DNA of 64,000 bases from Desulfobacteraceae bacterium 4572_130. GTDB lineage: Bacteria > Desulfobacterota > Desulfobacteria > Desulfobacterales > Desulfobacteraceae. This document shows positions 47,085 to 56,355 of this stretch, piece after piece. Where the stretch lies: the NCBI GenBank assembly GCA_002084425.1, contig NBLN01000010.1:45554-109553 (forward strand), given 5' to 3'. The notes beneath the pieces are model-generated. The model did no database searches. It was not told the DNA's origin and saw only the letters and a list, made by a program, of their open reading frames with translations. Every line of letters begins with the position of its first letter. Position 1 is the stretch's first letter. A program made the translations under genes and the position numbers.

Positions 47085-47756
47085 ATGAATTTTCAATTTT
47101 CAATTTTTAAGTCTCAATTACCAATTGTTCATGATCTGGGTTTAACTGATTATAATGAAGTTTTTTTGCTCCAGAAAAAAATTGTTTCTGATAAAATTGC
47201 ACATCAAAACAAACAAGATATTATTTTGCTTGTTGAACATTTTCCTGTTTTTACCCTTGGGAAAAGGGGAGGGATGTCCAATCTTATTGTTTCAAAGGAA
47301 TTTTTAAAATCAAAAAAAATTAAAATTATTCAAACTCAACGGGGAGGAAACATTACCTTTCATGGACCAGGGCAATTGGTTGTTTATCCTATTATTAATT
47401 TAAGAAAACTAAAAATTGGAGTTGCTGATTTTGTAAATTTTCTTGAACAGATAATGTTAGAAACTTGTTTAGATTTTGGAATAAAAGCACATAGAAATAA
47501 TAAAAATCATGGAATCTGGGTGAAAAAAAATAAAATAGGAAGTCTTGGGCTTTCCATAAAAAAAGGAATTTCTTTTCATGGATTTTCCCTTAATATAGAT
47601 ATGAGTCTTAAGCCTTTTACCTGGATTAATCCCTGTGGAATAAAACAGATTTCCATGACTTCCATTAAAAATGAGCTTAAAAAAAATAATAAAAGCCATA
47701 TTAATATTGATATGAAAAAAATAAAGCAAAGTATTATAAAAAATTTTTCAATTTAA
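47085..47756 (+). CDS. lipB: Octanoyl-[ACP]:protein octanoyltransferase
   Basis: 223 aa from 47085. An in-frame ATG at 47052 adds 11 hydrophobic residues, and neither has a clear ribosome site. Moves octanoate from ACP to GcvH and E2 domains. RGGNITFHGPGQLVVYPI is the LipB signature. The catalytic Cys is in INPCG (Cys184 from this start), and the Lys in NKIGSLGLSIKKG matches the acyl-site lysine. Followed by lipA. Confidence 0.93.
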   Translation: MNFQFSIFKSQLPIVHDLGLTDYNEVFLLQKKIVSDKIAHQNKQDIILLVEHFPVFTLGKRGGMSNLIVSKEFLKSKKIKIIQTQRGGNITFHGPGQLVVYPIINLRKLKIGVADFVNFLEQIMLETCLDFGIKAHRNNKNHGIWVKKNKIGSLGLSIKKGISFHGFSLNIDMSLKPFTWINPCGIKQISMTSIKNELKKNNKSHINIDMKKIKQSIIKNFSI

Positions 47757-47820
47757 GACCTTTGATAAAGATTACATATTTTCATGAAAGGATTTATAAT
47801 TGTTTAATATGCTTTTATAT

Positions 47821-47875
47821 TTTCTTGTAATGCAAACAAGTAACCAAAAATCAGACCTGCCTTATGGCAGTACAG
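47821..47875. repeat. Family B repeat overlapping the lipA start
   Basis: CTTGTAATGCAAACAAGTAA...AAAAATCAGACCTGCCTTATGGCAGT is an inverted, diverged family B copy (CTGCCATAAGGCAGATTTG read on the other strand). The ATG used to start lipA is the ATG in CCTTATGGCAG, inside the repeat. Confidence 0.55.
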
Positions 47876-48763
47876 GATTATGCTTTGACAAATAATATTA
47901 CAAAAAAAGGTAAGCCTGTCTGGCTTAGAAAACATCTTCCAACTGGATCTGAATATGAAAAAGTTAAAAAACTTCTTTTAAATAAAAATCTTAATACAGT
48001 ATGTGAAAAAGCAAAATGTCCTAATATGTGGGAATGTTTTTCATGCAAAACAGCAACATTTATGATTCTAGGTTCACAATGCACACGAAATTGCAGGTTT
48101 TGTAATATAACTTTCAATGCAATGCTTCCTTTTCCTGATCCTGATGAGCCCCTAAAGGTTGCTAAAGCAGCTTTTGAGCTTGGGCTTAAATATGTAGTTG
48201 TAACTTCTGTAACTAGAGATGATCTTAAAGATGGCGGGGCAGGGCATTTTGCTAAAACAATTTTTGAAATAAGAAAACAAATGCCTGAAAAAACAGGTAT
48301 TGAAGTATTAATCCCTGATTTTAAAGGACATGATACTTCCCTTTATAAAGTTATTAAGGCAGGACCTGATGTTTTAAATCATAATATTGAAACTGTACCA
48401 TCATTATATAAAACAGTTAGGCCTGAAGCAGATTACAAAAGATCTTTAAGACTTTTTAGGCAGGCATATAAAAAAAATAAATCAATTCCTTTAAAATCAG
48501 GAATTATGCTGGGACTTGGGGAAAAAATTCATGAACTTGAACAAACAATGAAAGATCTTTTGGAAAATAATTGTACAATTCTTACCCTTGGACAGTATCT
48601 TCAACCCACAAAAAAGCATTTACCTATTATAAAATATTATACTCCACATGAATTTATTGAATTAAAAAAAACTGCCCATAATCTTGGGTTTAAAAAAGTT
48701 GCATCATCTCCCTTTGTAAGAAGTTCCTATAAAGCCAAAGAGCTTTTATGCTCCAACCATTAA
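47864..48763 (+). CDS. lipA: Lipoyl synthase
   Basis: 299 aa radical SAM enzyme that inserts two sulfurs into the octanoyl arm. The auxiliary cluster motif is CEKAKCPNMWEC, and the radical SAM motif is CTRNCRFC. The conserved C-terminal RSSY (SPFVRSSYKA) is present. The only ATG before the conserved region lies in a family B repeat. A TTG eight codons further on is the alternative start. The 3' end overlaps the convergent VWA gene by 18 bp. Confidence 0.95.
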   Translation: MAVQDYALTNNITKKGKPVWLRKHLPTGSEYEKVKKLLLNKNLNTVCEKAKCPNMWECFSCKTATFMILGSQCTRNCRFCNITFNAMLPFPDPDEPLKVAKAAFELGLKYVVVTSVTRDDLKDGGAGHFAKTIFEIRKQMPEKTGIEVLIPDFKGHDTSLYKVIKAGPDVLNHNIETVPSLYKTVRPEADYKRSLRLFRQAYKKNKSIPLKSGIMLGLGEKIHELEQTMKDLLENNCTILTLGQYLQPTKKHLPIIKYYTPHEFIELKKTAHNLGFKKVASSPFVRSSYKAKELLCSNH

Positions 48764-49939
48764 ATGGCTAACTGCTTTTTCAAGTCCATCTAAGGAAAGC
48801 TCAAACATAGGAAATATCTGGGATATAGCCATAATTGAATGTGTATATCCCCACATTGATTCTGATACTGGATTTAACCATACGCAATGGTTAAAAATTT
48901 CAGTAATATATTTTAACCGCTCAATACTTGGTTTTCCACTTCTTTCATTAATATAAATAGATCCATCATCGGACATAAGCTCATAAGGTGCCATACTGGC
49001 ATCTCCAACAATAATAAAACGAGTTTCAGGATCAAGTTTAACAAATTCATTAATATTTTTTGCGGTTTTATATCTTGAAGCATCCTCCCATACATAATCA
49101 TATATGGTATTATGGAAAAAATAAGTTTTTACTTCTTTAAATTGAGATCTTGCATAATCAAATAAAGTCTGCACAATTGAAATATAAGGATCCATGGACC
49201 AGCCACCATTGTCTATGGCAAGAATAACCTTTAATCTGTCCTGTAAAGCCCTGTCAAATATAAGTTCAATTTCACCGCCATTTTTCATGGTTTGATATAT
49301 TGTTTCATTAATATTAATTTTATCCCTGGGTCCAGTTGGTCTTAGATTCCTTAGACGCTTTAATGCCTCTCCAATCATTGCCTGGCTAATGGGGCCTCTT
49401 GTTGAATAATTTTTATATCTTCGCTCATTAGCAACTTTTACAGCAGATTTATTTCTGGATTCTCCACCAACACGCATTCCTCCAGGATGATATCCTGAAT
49501 GACCAACAGGAGAAGTTCCTCCAGTTCCAATCCATTTGCTTCCACCTTGGTGCCTTGATTTCTGTTCTTTAAGTCTTTCTTTAAAATATTCAATAAGTTC
49601 ATCAGGAGATAATTTTTTTAATTTTTTTTCATCAATTCCCAGGGCATCAGCGATTTTTTTTGGATTTTTAAGCCATTCATTTAAAAAGCCCTTTGCCATT
49701 TCATCAATTTCAAATCCATGATTTTCAGGAATGGGTATGCCTTCAAAATAAAATGCAAAAACCTGATCATAAAGATCAAAATATCTTTCACTTTTTATAA
49801 GAATTGCCCTTGCAGAAATATAAAAATCATCAAGGGAATTAATAAGATTAGAGTTTAAAGCCTTTTGAAGTGTAAGAAAACAAGTAGGTGTAACTGGAAT
49901 TCCAACTTGTTTTAATTTATAAAAAAAATTTATAAACAT
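48746..49939 (-). CDS. VWA-domain CoxE-like protein
   Basis: 397 aa from ATG 49939 (upstream in-frame codons are unlike the family). The C-terminal half is a von Willebrand A domain of the CoxE type, with VILAIDNGGWSMDPYISIV, where the MIDAS motif is DNGGWS and not the classical DxSxS, and FIIVGDASMAPYELM further on. The N-terminal half contains SPDELIEYFKERLKEQ and a Gly-rich segment (GGSKWIGTGGTSPVG). It is encoded after a MoxR ATPase, the usual chaperone partner. The substrate complex is unknown. Confidence 0.85.
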   Translation of the reverse strand: MFINFFYKLKQVGIPVTPTCFLTLQKALNSNLINSLDDFYISARAILIKSERYFDLYDQVFAFYFEGIPIPENHGFEIDEMAKGFLNEWLKNPKKIADALGIDEKKLKKLSPDELIEYFKERLKEQKSRHQGGSKWIGTGGTSPVGHSGYHPGGMRVGGESRNKSAVKVANERRYKNYSTRGPISQAMIGEALKRLRNLRPTGPRDKININETIYQTMKNGGEIELIFDRALQDRLKVILAIDNGGWSMDPYISIVQTLFDYARSQFKEVKTYFFHNTIYDYVWEDASRYKTAKNINEFVKLDPETRFIIVGDASMAPYELMSDDGSIYINERSGKPSIERLKYITEIFNHCVWLNPVSESMWGYTHSIMAISQIFPMFELSLDGLEKAVSHLMVGA

Positions 49940-49966
49940 AATATTATACCACTTTATATTTTTAAC

Positions 49967-50001
49967 CATGAAACACACAAAATCACACAAAAAAGACTTT
50001 A
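49967..50001. repeat. Family C repeat, half copy
   Basis: AACCATGAAACACACAAAATCACACAAAAAAG resembles one arm of the long hairpin at 50964-51036. Located between moxR and the VWA gene. Confidence 0.5.
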
Positions 50002-50068
50002 TATTTTTTTGTATATTTTAGTATTTTTTTTATGGTTTTATTTTATTATTTTTATAATATTGTTTGTC

Positions 50069-50926
50069 CTAGAAAAATTTTCTTCTAAGTCTTATATTAC
50101 TTGCCTTTTCATAATCAGAACTTTTTTTAAAAAGAACTCCAAGAAAGGGAATTTCATTTTTTATTAAATTTTTTCTATGAAAATCAGAGTCTGCATTTAA
50201 TGCTCGTATCCAGTTAATAAGCTCTCTTGTGGCAGGTTTTTTTTCAATACCATCAATATCTCTAACACTGTAAAATGAATCTATGGCATTCTGGGCAAGG
50301 GTTTTATCAATTTCAGGAAAATGAACATTTATAATTTTTCTCATCATTTTGGGATCAGGAAAAACTATATGATGGAAATTACATCTTCCCAAAAAAGGAT
50401 CGGAAAGATCTTTTTTTGCATTGGAAGTAATAATAATTACAGGTCGATTTTTTGCCTTTATTGTTTTATCAGTTTCAATAATATCAAACTGCATTTGATC
50501 AAGCACATCAAGCATATCATCTTGAAAATCAGTGTCTGCTTTATCTATTTCATCAATAAGCAATACTGTTCGTTTGTCAGCAGTAAATGCCTGTCCAATT
50601 TTCCCCATTTTTATATATTCATTAATATTTTCTACATTTCTGGAGGAATCACCAAACCTGCTGTCATTAAGTCTTGTTAAAGTATCGTATTGATACAGAG
50701 CTTCAACAAGTTTCATGCTTGATTTAACATTAAGGATAATAAGAGGCATACTAAGGCTTTCAGCAATGGCATGAGCAAGCATGGTCTTGCCTGTTCCTGG
50801 TTCTCCCTTAAGTAAAAGTGGCATTTCTAATGCCATGGAAATATTAACAATTCCAGCAAGCTCACTATCAAGTACATATTTTGTACCACCTGAAAAATTA
50901 TTATTTAAATTTGTATCCTGGGACAT
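50069..50926 (-). CDS. MoxR-family AAA+ ATPase
   Basis: 285 aa. Walker A GEPGTGKT is at residues 41-48, Walker B is VLLIDEIDKAD, sensor 1 is PVIIITSNAKKDLSDPFLGRC. MoxR proteins act with VWA-domain partners in assembling or activating metalloenzyme complexes. The VWA gene follows about 130 bp downstream on the same strand. ggagatata is the ribosome site. Confidence 0.92.
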   Translation of the reverse strand: MSQDTNLNNNFSGGTKYVLDSELAGIVNISMALEMPLLLKGEPGTGKTMLAHAIAESLSMPLIILNVKSSMKLVEALYQYDTLTRLNDSRFGDSSRNVENINEYIKMGKIGQAFTADKRTVLLIDEIDKADTDFQDDMLDVLDQMQFDIIETDKTIKAKNRPVIIITSNAKKDLSDPFLGRCNFHHIVFPDPKMMRKIINVHFPEIDKTLAQNAIDSFYSVRDIDGIEKKPATRELINWIRALNADSDFHRKNLIKNEIPFLGVLFKKSSDYEKASNIRLRRKFF

Positions 50927-50963
50927 ATATATCTCCTAGTAAAAAAAAGTTTTTTCGAAAGTA

Positions 50964-51036
50964 TAACCACAAAAAACACTGAAACACACAAAAAAATATA
51001 AATTTTTTTGTGTGTGATTTCATGTTTTTTGTGATT
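50964..51036. repeat. Family C long hairpin (ACCACAAAAAACACTGAAA type)
   Basis: Left arm ACCACAAAAAACACTGAAAC... and right arm ...GATTTCATGTTTTTTGTGATT are complementary over about 32 bp with one or two gaps and almost no loop. Half copies are at 49967 and 56232. It lies between moxR and the nfn genes and could end transcription in either direction. Confidence 0.6.
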
Positions 51037-51071
51037 AAAATATAAAGGCTGAGTTATAATTTAAATTTTTC

Positions 51072-52493
51072 TTACCAGCCTAAAGTAAGATAATCATGGA
51101 TTGAATTAGCAGCTTCTCTTCCTGCTCCCATCGCAAGAATAACTGTTGCCATGCCTGTTACAATATCACCTCCTGCCCATACACCTTTTTTACTTGTTTT
51201 ACCATTTAAAGGATTGGCAATAATATTGCCCCATTGATTTAGATTTATTTCAGGAGTTGAATTTGTAAGAAGGGGATTGGCATTAGCACCAACAGATATT
51301 ATGGCAAGATCACAATCAAAGCTGTATTCAGAACCTTTAATGGGAACAGGCCGTCTTCTACCAGAATCATCAGGTTCACCAAGCTCCATTTTAAGACATT
51401 CCATTCCAGTAAGGCGTCCTTGTTCATTACTGAAAAATTGTACAGGATTGGTTAAAAGCACAAATTCAACACCTTCTTCCTGGGCATGGTGAAGTTCTTC
51501 AGCTCTTGCAGGCATTTCATCTCTTGATCTTCTATAAACAATTTTAACGGAATCAGCACCAAGACGAACAGCTGTTCTTGCCGAATCCATTGCAACATTT
51601 CCTGCTCCAAGCACAACTACATTTTTACCCATTGGCATGGGAGTATCATATTCTGGAAATAAATAGGCTTTCATAAGATTTGCCCTGGTTAAATATTCAT
51701 TTGCAGAAAATATTCCAATGGCATTTTCATTGGGAAGATTCATAAATTTAGGAAGTCCTGCACCAACACCAACATATACAGCATCAAACCCTTCTTGAAA
51801 AAGTTCATCAATTGTAACTGTTGTACCAACAACAATGTTTAGTTCAATTTTTACTCCAAGTTTTATAAGTGTTGCAACTTCTGATTTAACTATTTTTTTA
51901 GGAAGCCTGAATTCAGGAATACCATATACAAGTACTCCCCCGGAATTATGAAATGCTTCAAATATTGTTACATCATGTCCCTTTAAAATAAGGTCTCCTG
52001 CAACAGTAAGTCCAGAGGGTCCAGAACCTATTACAGCAACTTTTTTTCCAGTTTTTTCTGCAATTTCTGGAAGTTTTCCCTCTTGTTTTTCCCTTGCTCT
52101 GTCAGCAACAAATCTTTCAAGATAACCTATTGCAACAGGTTCACCTTTTTTCCCAACAATACATTTACCTTCACATTGAATTTCTTGGGGACAAACCCTG
52201 CCGCACACAGCAGGAAGAGCATTTTTTTCCCAGAGTTTTTCCGCTGCCCCGGAAAAGTCTTTGTCAGCAATTTTTTGAATAAAACCTGGTATATCAACAG
52301 ATACTGGACAACCCGCAATACAAGCAGGTTTTTTACATTGTAAACATCTTAAAGCTTCTGCAACTGCCATTTCTTCAGTTAATCCAGTTGGAACTTCTAT
52401 GAAATTGTTTTTTCTTATTTCAGGAGCCTGCTCAGGCATTTTTATTCTATTAGGCTTTTCTTTTTTTGTTTTTTTTACTTTTTTATCTGACAT
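51072..52493 (-). CDS. nfnB: NADPH-binding large subunit of NfnAB/SudAB-type oxidoreductase (GltD-like)
   Basis: 473 aa. N-terminal ferredoxin-like region with CLQCKKPACIAGCPVSVDIP and CGRVCPQEIQCEGKC. FAD fold: VAVIGSGPSGLTVA. NADPH fold: VVVLGAGNVAMDSARTA. C-terminal GVWAGGDIVTGMATVILAM. GltD-like proteins occur both in glutamate synthase and in the Nfn complex. The FNR-like small subunit just upstream and the lack of a gltB decide for NfnB, which couples NADH, ferredoxin and NADP(H) by electron bifurcation. Confidence 0.9.
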   Translation of the reverse strand: MSDKKVKKTKKEKPNRIKMPEQAPEIRKNNFIEVPTGLTEEMAVAEALRCLQCKKPACIAGCPVSVDIPGFIQKIADKDFSGAAEKLWEKNALPAVCGRVCPQEIQCEGKCIVGKKGEPVAIGYLERFVADRAREKQEGKLPEIAEKTGKKVAVIGSGPSGLTVAGDLILKGHDVTIFEAFHNSGGVLVYGIPEFRLPKKIVKSEVATLIKLGVKIELNIVVGTTVTIDELFQEGFDAVYVGVGAGLPKFMNLPNENAIGIFSANEYLTRANLMKAYLFPEYDTPMPMGKNVVVLGAGNVAMDSARTAVRLGADSVKIVYRRSRDEMPARAEELHHAQEEGVEFVLLTNPVQFFSNEQGRLTGMECLKMELGEPDDSGRRRPVPIKGSEYSFDCDLAIISVGANANPLLTNSTPEINLNQWGNIIANPLNGKTSKKGVWAGGDIVTGMATVILAMGAGREAANSIHDYLTLGW

Positions 52494-52561
52494 TATATTC
52501 TCCCTAATGGCATCCTATCACAGCCATTTTATATTTTATTTTATTCCAGATTATTTATGGT

Positions 52562-53392
52562 TTATGATACTTTTTTTTTATATTCATCATAACTTTTTTT
52601 CTCATCTTCCAGATATGCCTGAAGCCTTTTTGAAAGCTCATCATAATCAACTTTATGGCCGTCAAATTCAGGACCATCAACACAGGCAAATTTAGTTTCA
52701 TCACCAATACTCACGCGACAGCAGCCGCACATTCCAGTGCCATCAACCATAATAGGATTAAGGCTTACCATTGTTTCAATATTTTTTTCCTTTGTAATCA
52801 TGGAAACAAATTTCATCATTGGAACAGGCCCAATAGCAACAACAAGGTCTATATCATTTTTTTCAAGAATATCTTTAAGAACATCTGTAACAAAACCATG
52901 ATGTCCTTTGGAGCCATCATCTGTACATACATAAAAATTGTTTGAGGCTTTTACCATTTTATCTTCAAGAATTAAAAGGTCTTTATTTCTTGAACCAATA
53001 ATTGTTGCAACATCATTTCCAGCTTGTTTAAGCCCTCTTGCTATTGGATGTAAAACAGCAATGCCTGTTCCACCGCCAACACATACAACTTTACCATATT
53101 TTTTAATATGAGTAGGTTTGCCTAAAGGTCCTATTACTGCAAAATATTCATCTTCAACTTTCATATCACCAAAAAGAGCACTAGATTTTCCAACAATCAT
53201 ATAAATTATAGTTATTGTTCCTTTTTCAGGATTTGAATCTGCCATTGTAAGGGGAATTCGTTCGCCTTTTTCATTTTTTTGAAGAATTACAAATTGACCG
53301 GGTTTTGCCTTTTCTGCAATGCGCGGAGCTTTAATTTCATTTAAAACAATAGTTCCTTGTGCCATTTCTTCACGCTTAACAATTTTAAACAT
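52562..53392 (-). CDS. nfnA: Small subunit of NfnAB/SudAB-type oxidoreductase (FNR-like, [2Fe-2S])
   Basis: 276 aa. FAD domain: PGQFVILQKNEKGERIPLTMAD. NAD domain: VCVGGGTGIAVLHPIARGL. C-terminal [2Fe-2S] motif: GTGMCGCCRVSIG...FACVDGPEFDGH with four cysteines, as in dihydroorotate dehydrogenase electron-transfer subunits and NfnA. It precedes nfnB by about 70 bp on the same strand. Confidence 0.92.
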   Translation of the reverse strand: MFKIVKREEMAQGTIVLNEIKAPRIAEKAKPGQFVILQKNEKGERIPLTMADSNPEKGTITIIYMIVGKSSALFGDMKVEDEYFAVIGPLGKPTHIKKYGKVVCVGGGTGIAVLHPIARGLKQAGNDVATIIGSRNKDLLILEDKMVKASNNFYVCTDDGSKGHHGFVTDVLKDILEKNDIDLVVAIGPVPMMKFVSMITKEKNIETMVSLNPIMVDGTGMCGCCRVSIGDETKFACVDGPEFDGHKVDYDELSKRLQAYLEDEKKSYDEYKKKVS

Positions 53393-53539
53393 TCCAACCT
53401 CCTGAGTAAGAGTAATTTATATTTTTAATTAAACTTTTTATTAATCATTTTTTTTAAAAAGTAACAATAACAACAACAAATTAATAAAATCAAGAATAAA
53501 AATATAGATATAAAAAGTATAAGGTGAGATAATAAAATT

Positions 53540-55393
53540 ATGATAAATATTGAGTTAATATCAAAGAACTTTGGGGATCAAGTCCTGTTTGACAATGCTA
53601 AATTACAAATAAACTCTGGGGAAAAAATTGGGCTTGTGGCAAGAAATGGACATGGAAAAACAACTTTAATCAGGATGATTGCAAAAAAAGAAGCACCTGA
53701 TTCAGGGGCAATTAATATTCCTTTAGATTACAAAATTGGTTATCTTACTCAAAAAATAGATTTTTCAAAAGATTCAGTTCTGAAAGAGTGCATGCAGGGT
53801 CTTACTATTCAGGAAAAAGATCATTATTGGAAAGCTGAGAAAATCCTTGCAGGTCTTGGATTTTCAAATAATGATATGAAAAAAAATCCCAATGAGTTTT
53901 CTGGTGGATTTCAGGTAAGGCTTACCCTTGCAAGAGTTCTTGTTTCAGAACCAGACCTTCTTCTTCTTGATGAGCCTACTAATTATCTTGATATAATTTC
54001 TATTAGATGGCTTTCAAATTTTCTTTGTTCCTGGTCAAGGGAAATTCTTGTTGTTACCCATGATAGAAATTTTATGGATAGTATTACAACTCACATTGCA
54101 GGAATCCATAGACAAACAATTAGAAAAATTAAAGGTAATACAGAAAAATATTATGGAAAAATTATTCAAGATGAGAAAATTTATGAAAAAACAAGATTAA
54201 ATCATGAAAAAAAACATAGGCAAATGGAACTTTTTATTTCTCGTTTTCGTGCTAAAGCAAGGCTTGCAGGACTTGTTCAATCTAGAATCAAAACATTGGA
54301 AAAAACAGAAATAAAAAATAAGCTTCAAAAAATTAATTTTTTGAAATTCTCATTTAGAGATATTGCTTTTTCAGGAAAACAAGTGATTAAAGCTGAAAAT
54401 CTTTCATTTTCTTATGGCAAAAAAAAATTAATAGATGATTTTTCCCTTCAAGTTTCGCCAAAGGACTGTATTGCAATAATTGGAAAAAATGGAAAAGGGA
54501 AAACAACTTTATTAAAACTTCTGGCAAAAAAACTTATTCCTTGTTCTGAAAATATAAAATATAACTCTGGGGTTGAAATGGGATATTTTGAACAAACTAA
54601 TATTGAATCTCTTAATCCAAATTTAACAGTTGAAGAAGAAATTATCTATTCCCATAAAGATATTGACAGGCAAAAGGCAAGAAACATATGCGGTACAATG
54701 ATGTTTGAAGGTGATAAAGCTCTTAAACACATATCAGTTTTGTCTGGAGGTGAAAAAAGCAGAGTAATGCTTGCAAAGCTCCTTGCAAAGCCTTTAAATC
54801 TCCTTCTTTTGGATGAACCTACAAATCACCTTGACATGGAATCATGCGATTCTCTTTTAACTGCTCTTGCTAATTTTAAGGGAGCTGTAATTATAGTAAC
54901 CCATAATGAAATGTTTCTTCGTTCTCTTCCAAACAAGCTTATTGTATTTAAAGATAATACTATTAATATTTTTAAAGGAACTTACAAAGAGTTTATTGAA
55001 AAAGATGGATGGGAAGATGGATTGTCCAATGATTTAAAAAACAATGAATTAAATGATAAGAAAATATCCAAAAAAGATTTAAGAAAACTTCGCTCTGAAA
55101 TAATTACTCATCGTTCCCAAACACTTGGACCTCTTCAGAAAAAAATTAAAACAATAGAAAATGATATTGAAAAAAGTGAAGAAATTTTAAAAAAATCAAA
55201 TATTTTAATACAAGATGCAGTAAAAATACAAAATACAAAAGAAATCTCAACAATATCCATTAAAATTGGAGAACATGAAAAAAAGATTGATTTACTGTTT
55301 AATGACCTTGAAAAGTATTCAGAGGAATTTGATGAAAAAAATAAAATATTTGAAAATAAATTTGAAGAACTTGATAAAATAGTAAAATTCTAG
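53540..55393 (+). CDS. ABC-F family ATPase
   Basis: 617 aa with two ABC domains and no membrane segments, the ABC-F type that acts on ribosomes. First Walker A ARNGHGKT starts with Ala where Gly is usual. The second is GKNGKGKT. Signature motifs are FSGGFQVRLTLARVL and LSGGEKSRVMLAKLL, each with LLLLDEPTNYLD or LLLLDEPTNHLD. The C-terminal coiled coil (ETITHRSQTL..EKSEEILKK) resembles the Uup/YheS group. Adjacent to efp, also a translation factor. Confidence 0.93.
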   Translation: MINIELISKNFGDQVLFDNAKLQINSGEKIGLVARNGHGKTTLIRMIAKKEAPDSGAINIPLDYKIGYLTQKIDFSKDSVLKECMQGLTIQEKDHYWKAEKILAGLGFSNNDMKKNPNEFSGGFQVRLTLARVLVSEPDLLLLDEPTNYLDIISIRWLSNFLCSWSREILVVTHDRNFMDSITTHIAGIHRQTIRKIKGNTEKYYGKIIQDEKIYEKTRLNHEKKHRQMELFISRFRAKARLAGLVQSRIKTLEKTEIKNKLQKINFLKFSFRDIAFSGKQVIKAENLSFSYGKKKLIDDFSLQVSPKDCIAIIGKNGKGKTTLLKLLAKKLIPCSENIKYNSGVEMGYFEQTNIESLNPNLTVEEEIIYSHKDIDRQKARNICGTMMFEGDKALKHISVLSGGEKSRVMLAKLLAKPLNLLLLDEPTNHLDMESCDSLLTALANFKGAVIIVTHNEMFLRSLPNKLIVFKDNTINIFKGTYKEFIEKDGWEDGLSNDLKNNELNDKKISKKDLRKLRSEIITHRSQTLGPLQKKIKTIENDIEKSEEILKKSNILIQDAVKIQNTKEISTISIKIGEHEKKIDLLFNDLEKYSEEFDEKNKIFENKFEELDKIVKF

Positions 55394-55419
55394 ATTTACA
55401 ATATGGAGAAAATAAACAA

Positions 55420-55626
55420 ATGAGTAAAAAAAAGATTCAACAAATCTGGGGGTTGGTACTTATGCTTGCAGGTATTGGGGTTTTTTACAGAATACCTCAA
55501 GTTATACCAAAAATTAAAATAATTGAAACATTTTCCAATACAATTGGTGTTATTAAATTTTCATTTTATGTTCTTGGTGTGCTTCTTATTTTTGGAGGCA
55601 TAAGAAAAATATTAAAAAATAAATAG
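55420..55626 (+). CDS. Small two-helix membrane protein
   Basis: 68 aa. Two hydrophobic segments (residues 9-24 and 44-60), basic ends (MSKKKIQQ; RKILKNK). A ggaga site precedes the ATG. It sits between the ABC-F gene and efp with gaps of 26 and 10 bp, so it belongs to their operon. No family recognised. Confidence 0.7.
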   Translation: MSKKKIQQIWGLVLMLAGIGVFYRIPQVIPKIKIIETFSNTIGVIKFSFYVLGVLLIFGGIRKILKNK

Positions 55627-55636
55627 GGGAAGATAT

Positions 55637-56200
55637 ATGTATTATGCAAATGATCTTAGGAAAGGATTAAAAATTGAAATTGATGGAGCGCCTTTTATTG
55701 TTATTGATTTTGAGTTTAAAAAGCCCGGCAAGGGGCAGGCTTTATATAAATGCAAACTTAAAAATATGATTACAGGAGCTCAATTTGAAAAAACATTTAG
55801 GTCCAATGATAAATTTAACAAACCAGATATTGAAGAATGTGAAATGGAATATCTTTATGCTGAAAAGGAAAGTTTTTGTTTTATGAATACTTCAACTTAT
55901 GAGCAGGAATTTTTATCAAAGGATCAGGTTGGCAATTATGTTAATTTTTTAAAGGATAATATTGTTTGTTCTGTTCTTTTGTTTAATGAAAAAATAATAG
56001 GACTAAGCCTGCCTAATTTTGTTAATCTTAAAGTTATAAAAGCTGATCCCTGGGAAAAGGGCAATACAGCAACAGGAGATACAAAACCTGTAATTTTAGA
56101 GACAAAATTTGAAATTCAAGTTCCTTCATTTATTGAAAAGGGACAAATTATAAAAATAGATACAAGAACTTCTGAATATGTTGAAAGAGTGAATGATTAA
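55637..56200 (+). CDS. efp: Elongation factor P
   Basis: 187 aa, normal length. Relieves ribosome stalling at proline runs. The KOW-like N-domain has KKPGKGQALYKCKLKN, with Lys32 at the tip position that is modified in many bacteria. The two OB domains end with the usual IKIDTRTSEYVERV. No modification enzyme gene is seen next to it. Confidence 0.95.
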   Translation: MYYANDLRKGLKIEIDGAPFIVIDFEFKKPGKGQALYKCKLKNMITGAQFEKTFRSNDKFNKPDIEECEMEYLYAEKESFCFMNTSTYEQEFLSKDQVGNYVNFLKDNIVCSVLLFNEKIIGLSLPNFVNLKVIKADPWEKGNTATGDTKPVILETKFEIQVPSFIEKGQIIKIDTRTSEYVERVND

Positions 56201-56231
56201 TGATAGTTCCGCTAAATTTTTCTATAAATTA

Positions 56232-56275
56232 TAAACTACAACCGCGAAAAACACTAAAAATCATGAAAAACTTAA
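56232..56275. repeat. Family C repeat, diverged half copy
   Basis: AACTACAACCGCGAAAAACAC...AAAATCATGAAAAAC resembles the ACCACAAAAAACACTGAAA arm of 50964-51036. It lies between efp and recC, and the rest of the 56201-56355 gap is featureless. Confidence 0.4.
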
Positions 56276-56355
56276 AAATTTTGTCCAAGAAAAAATATGG
56301 GATAGGATATCCAGCAACTTGATATAAAATTATTATTTCACAGGATAATTAAGAT

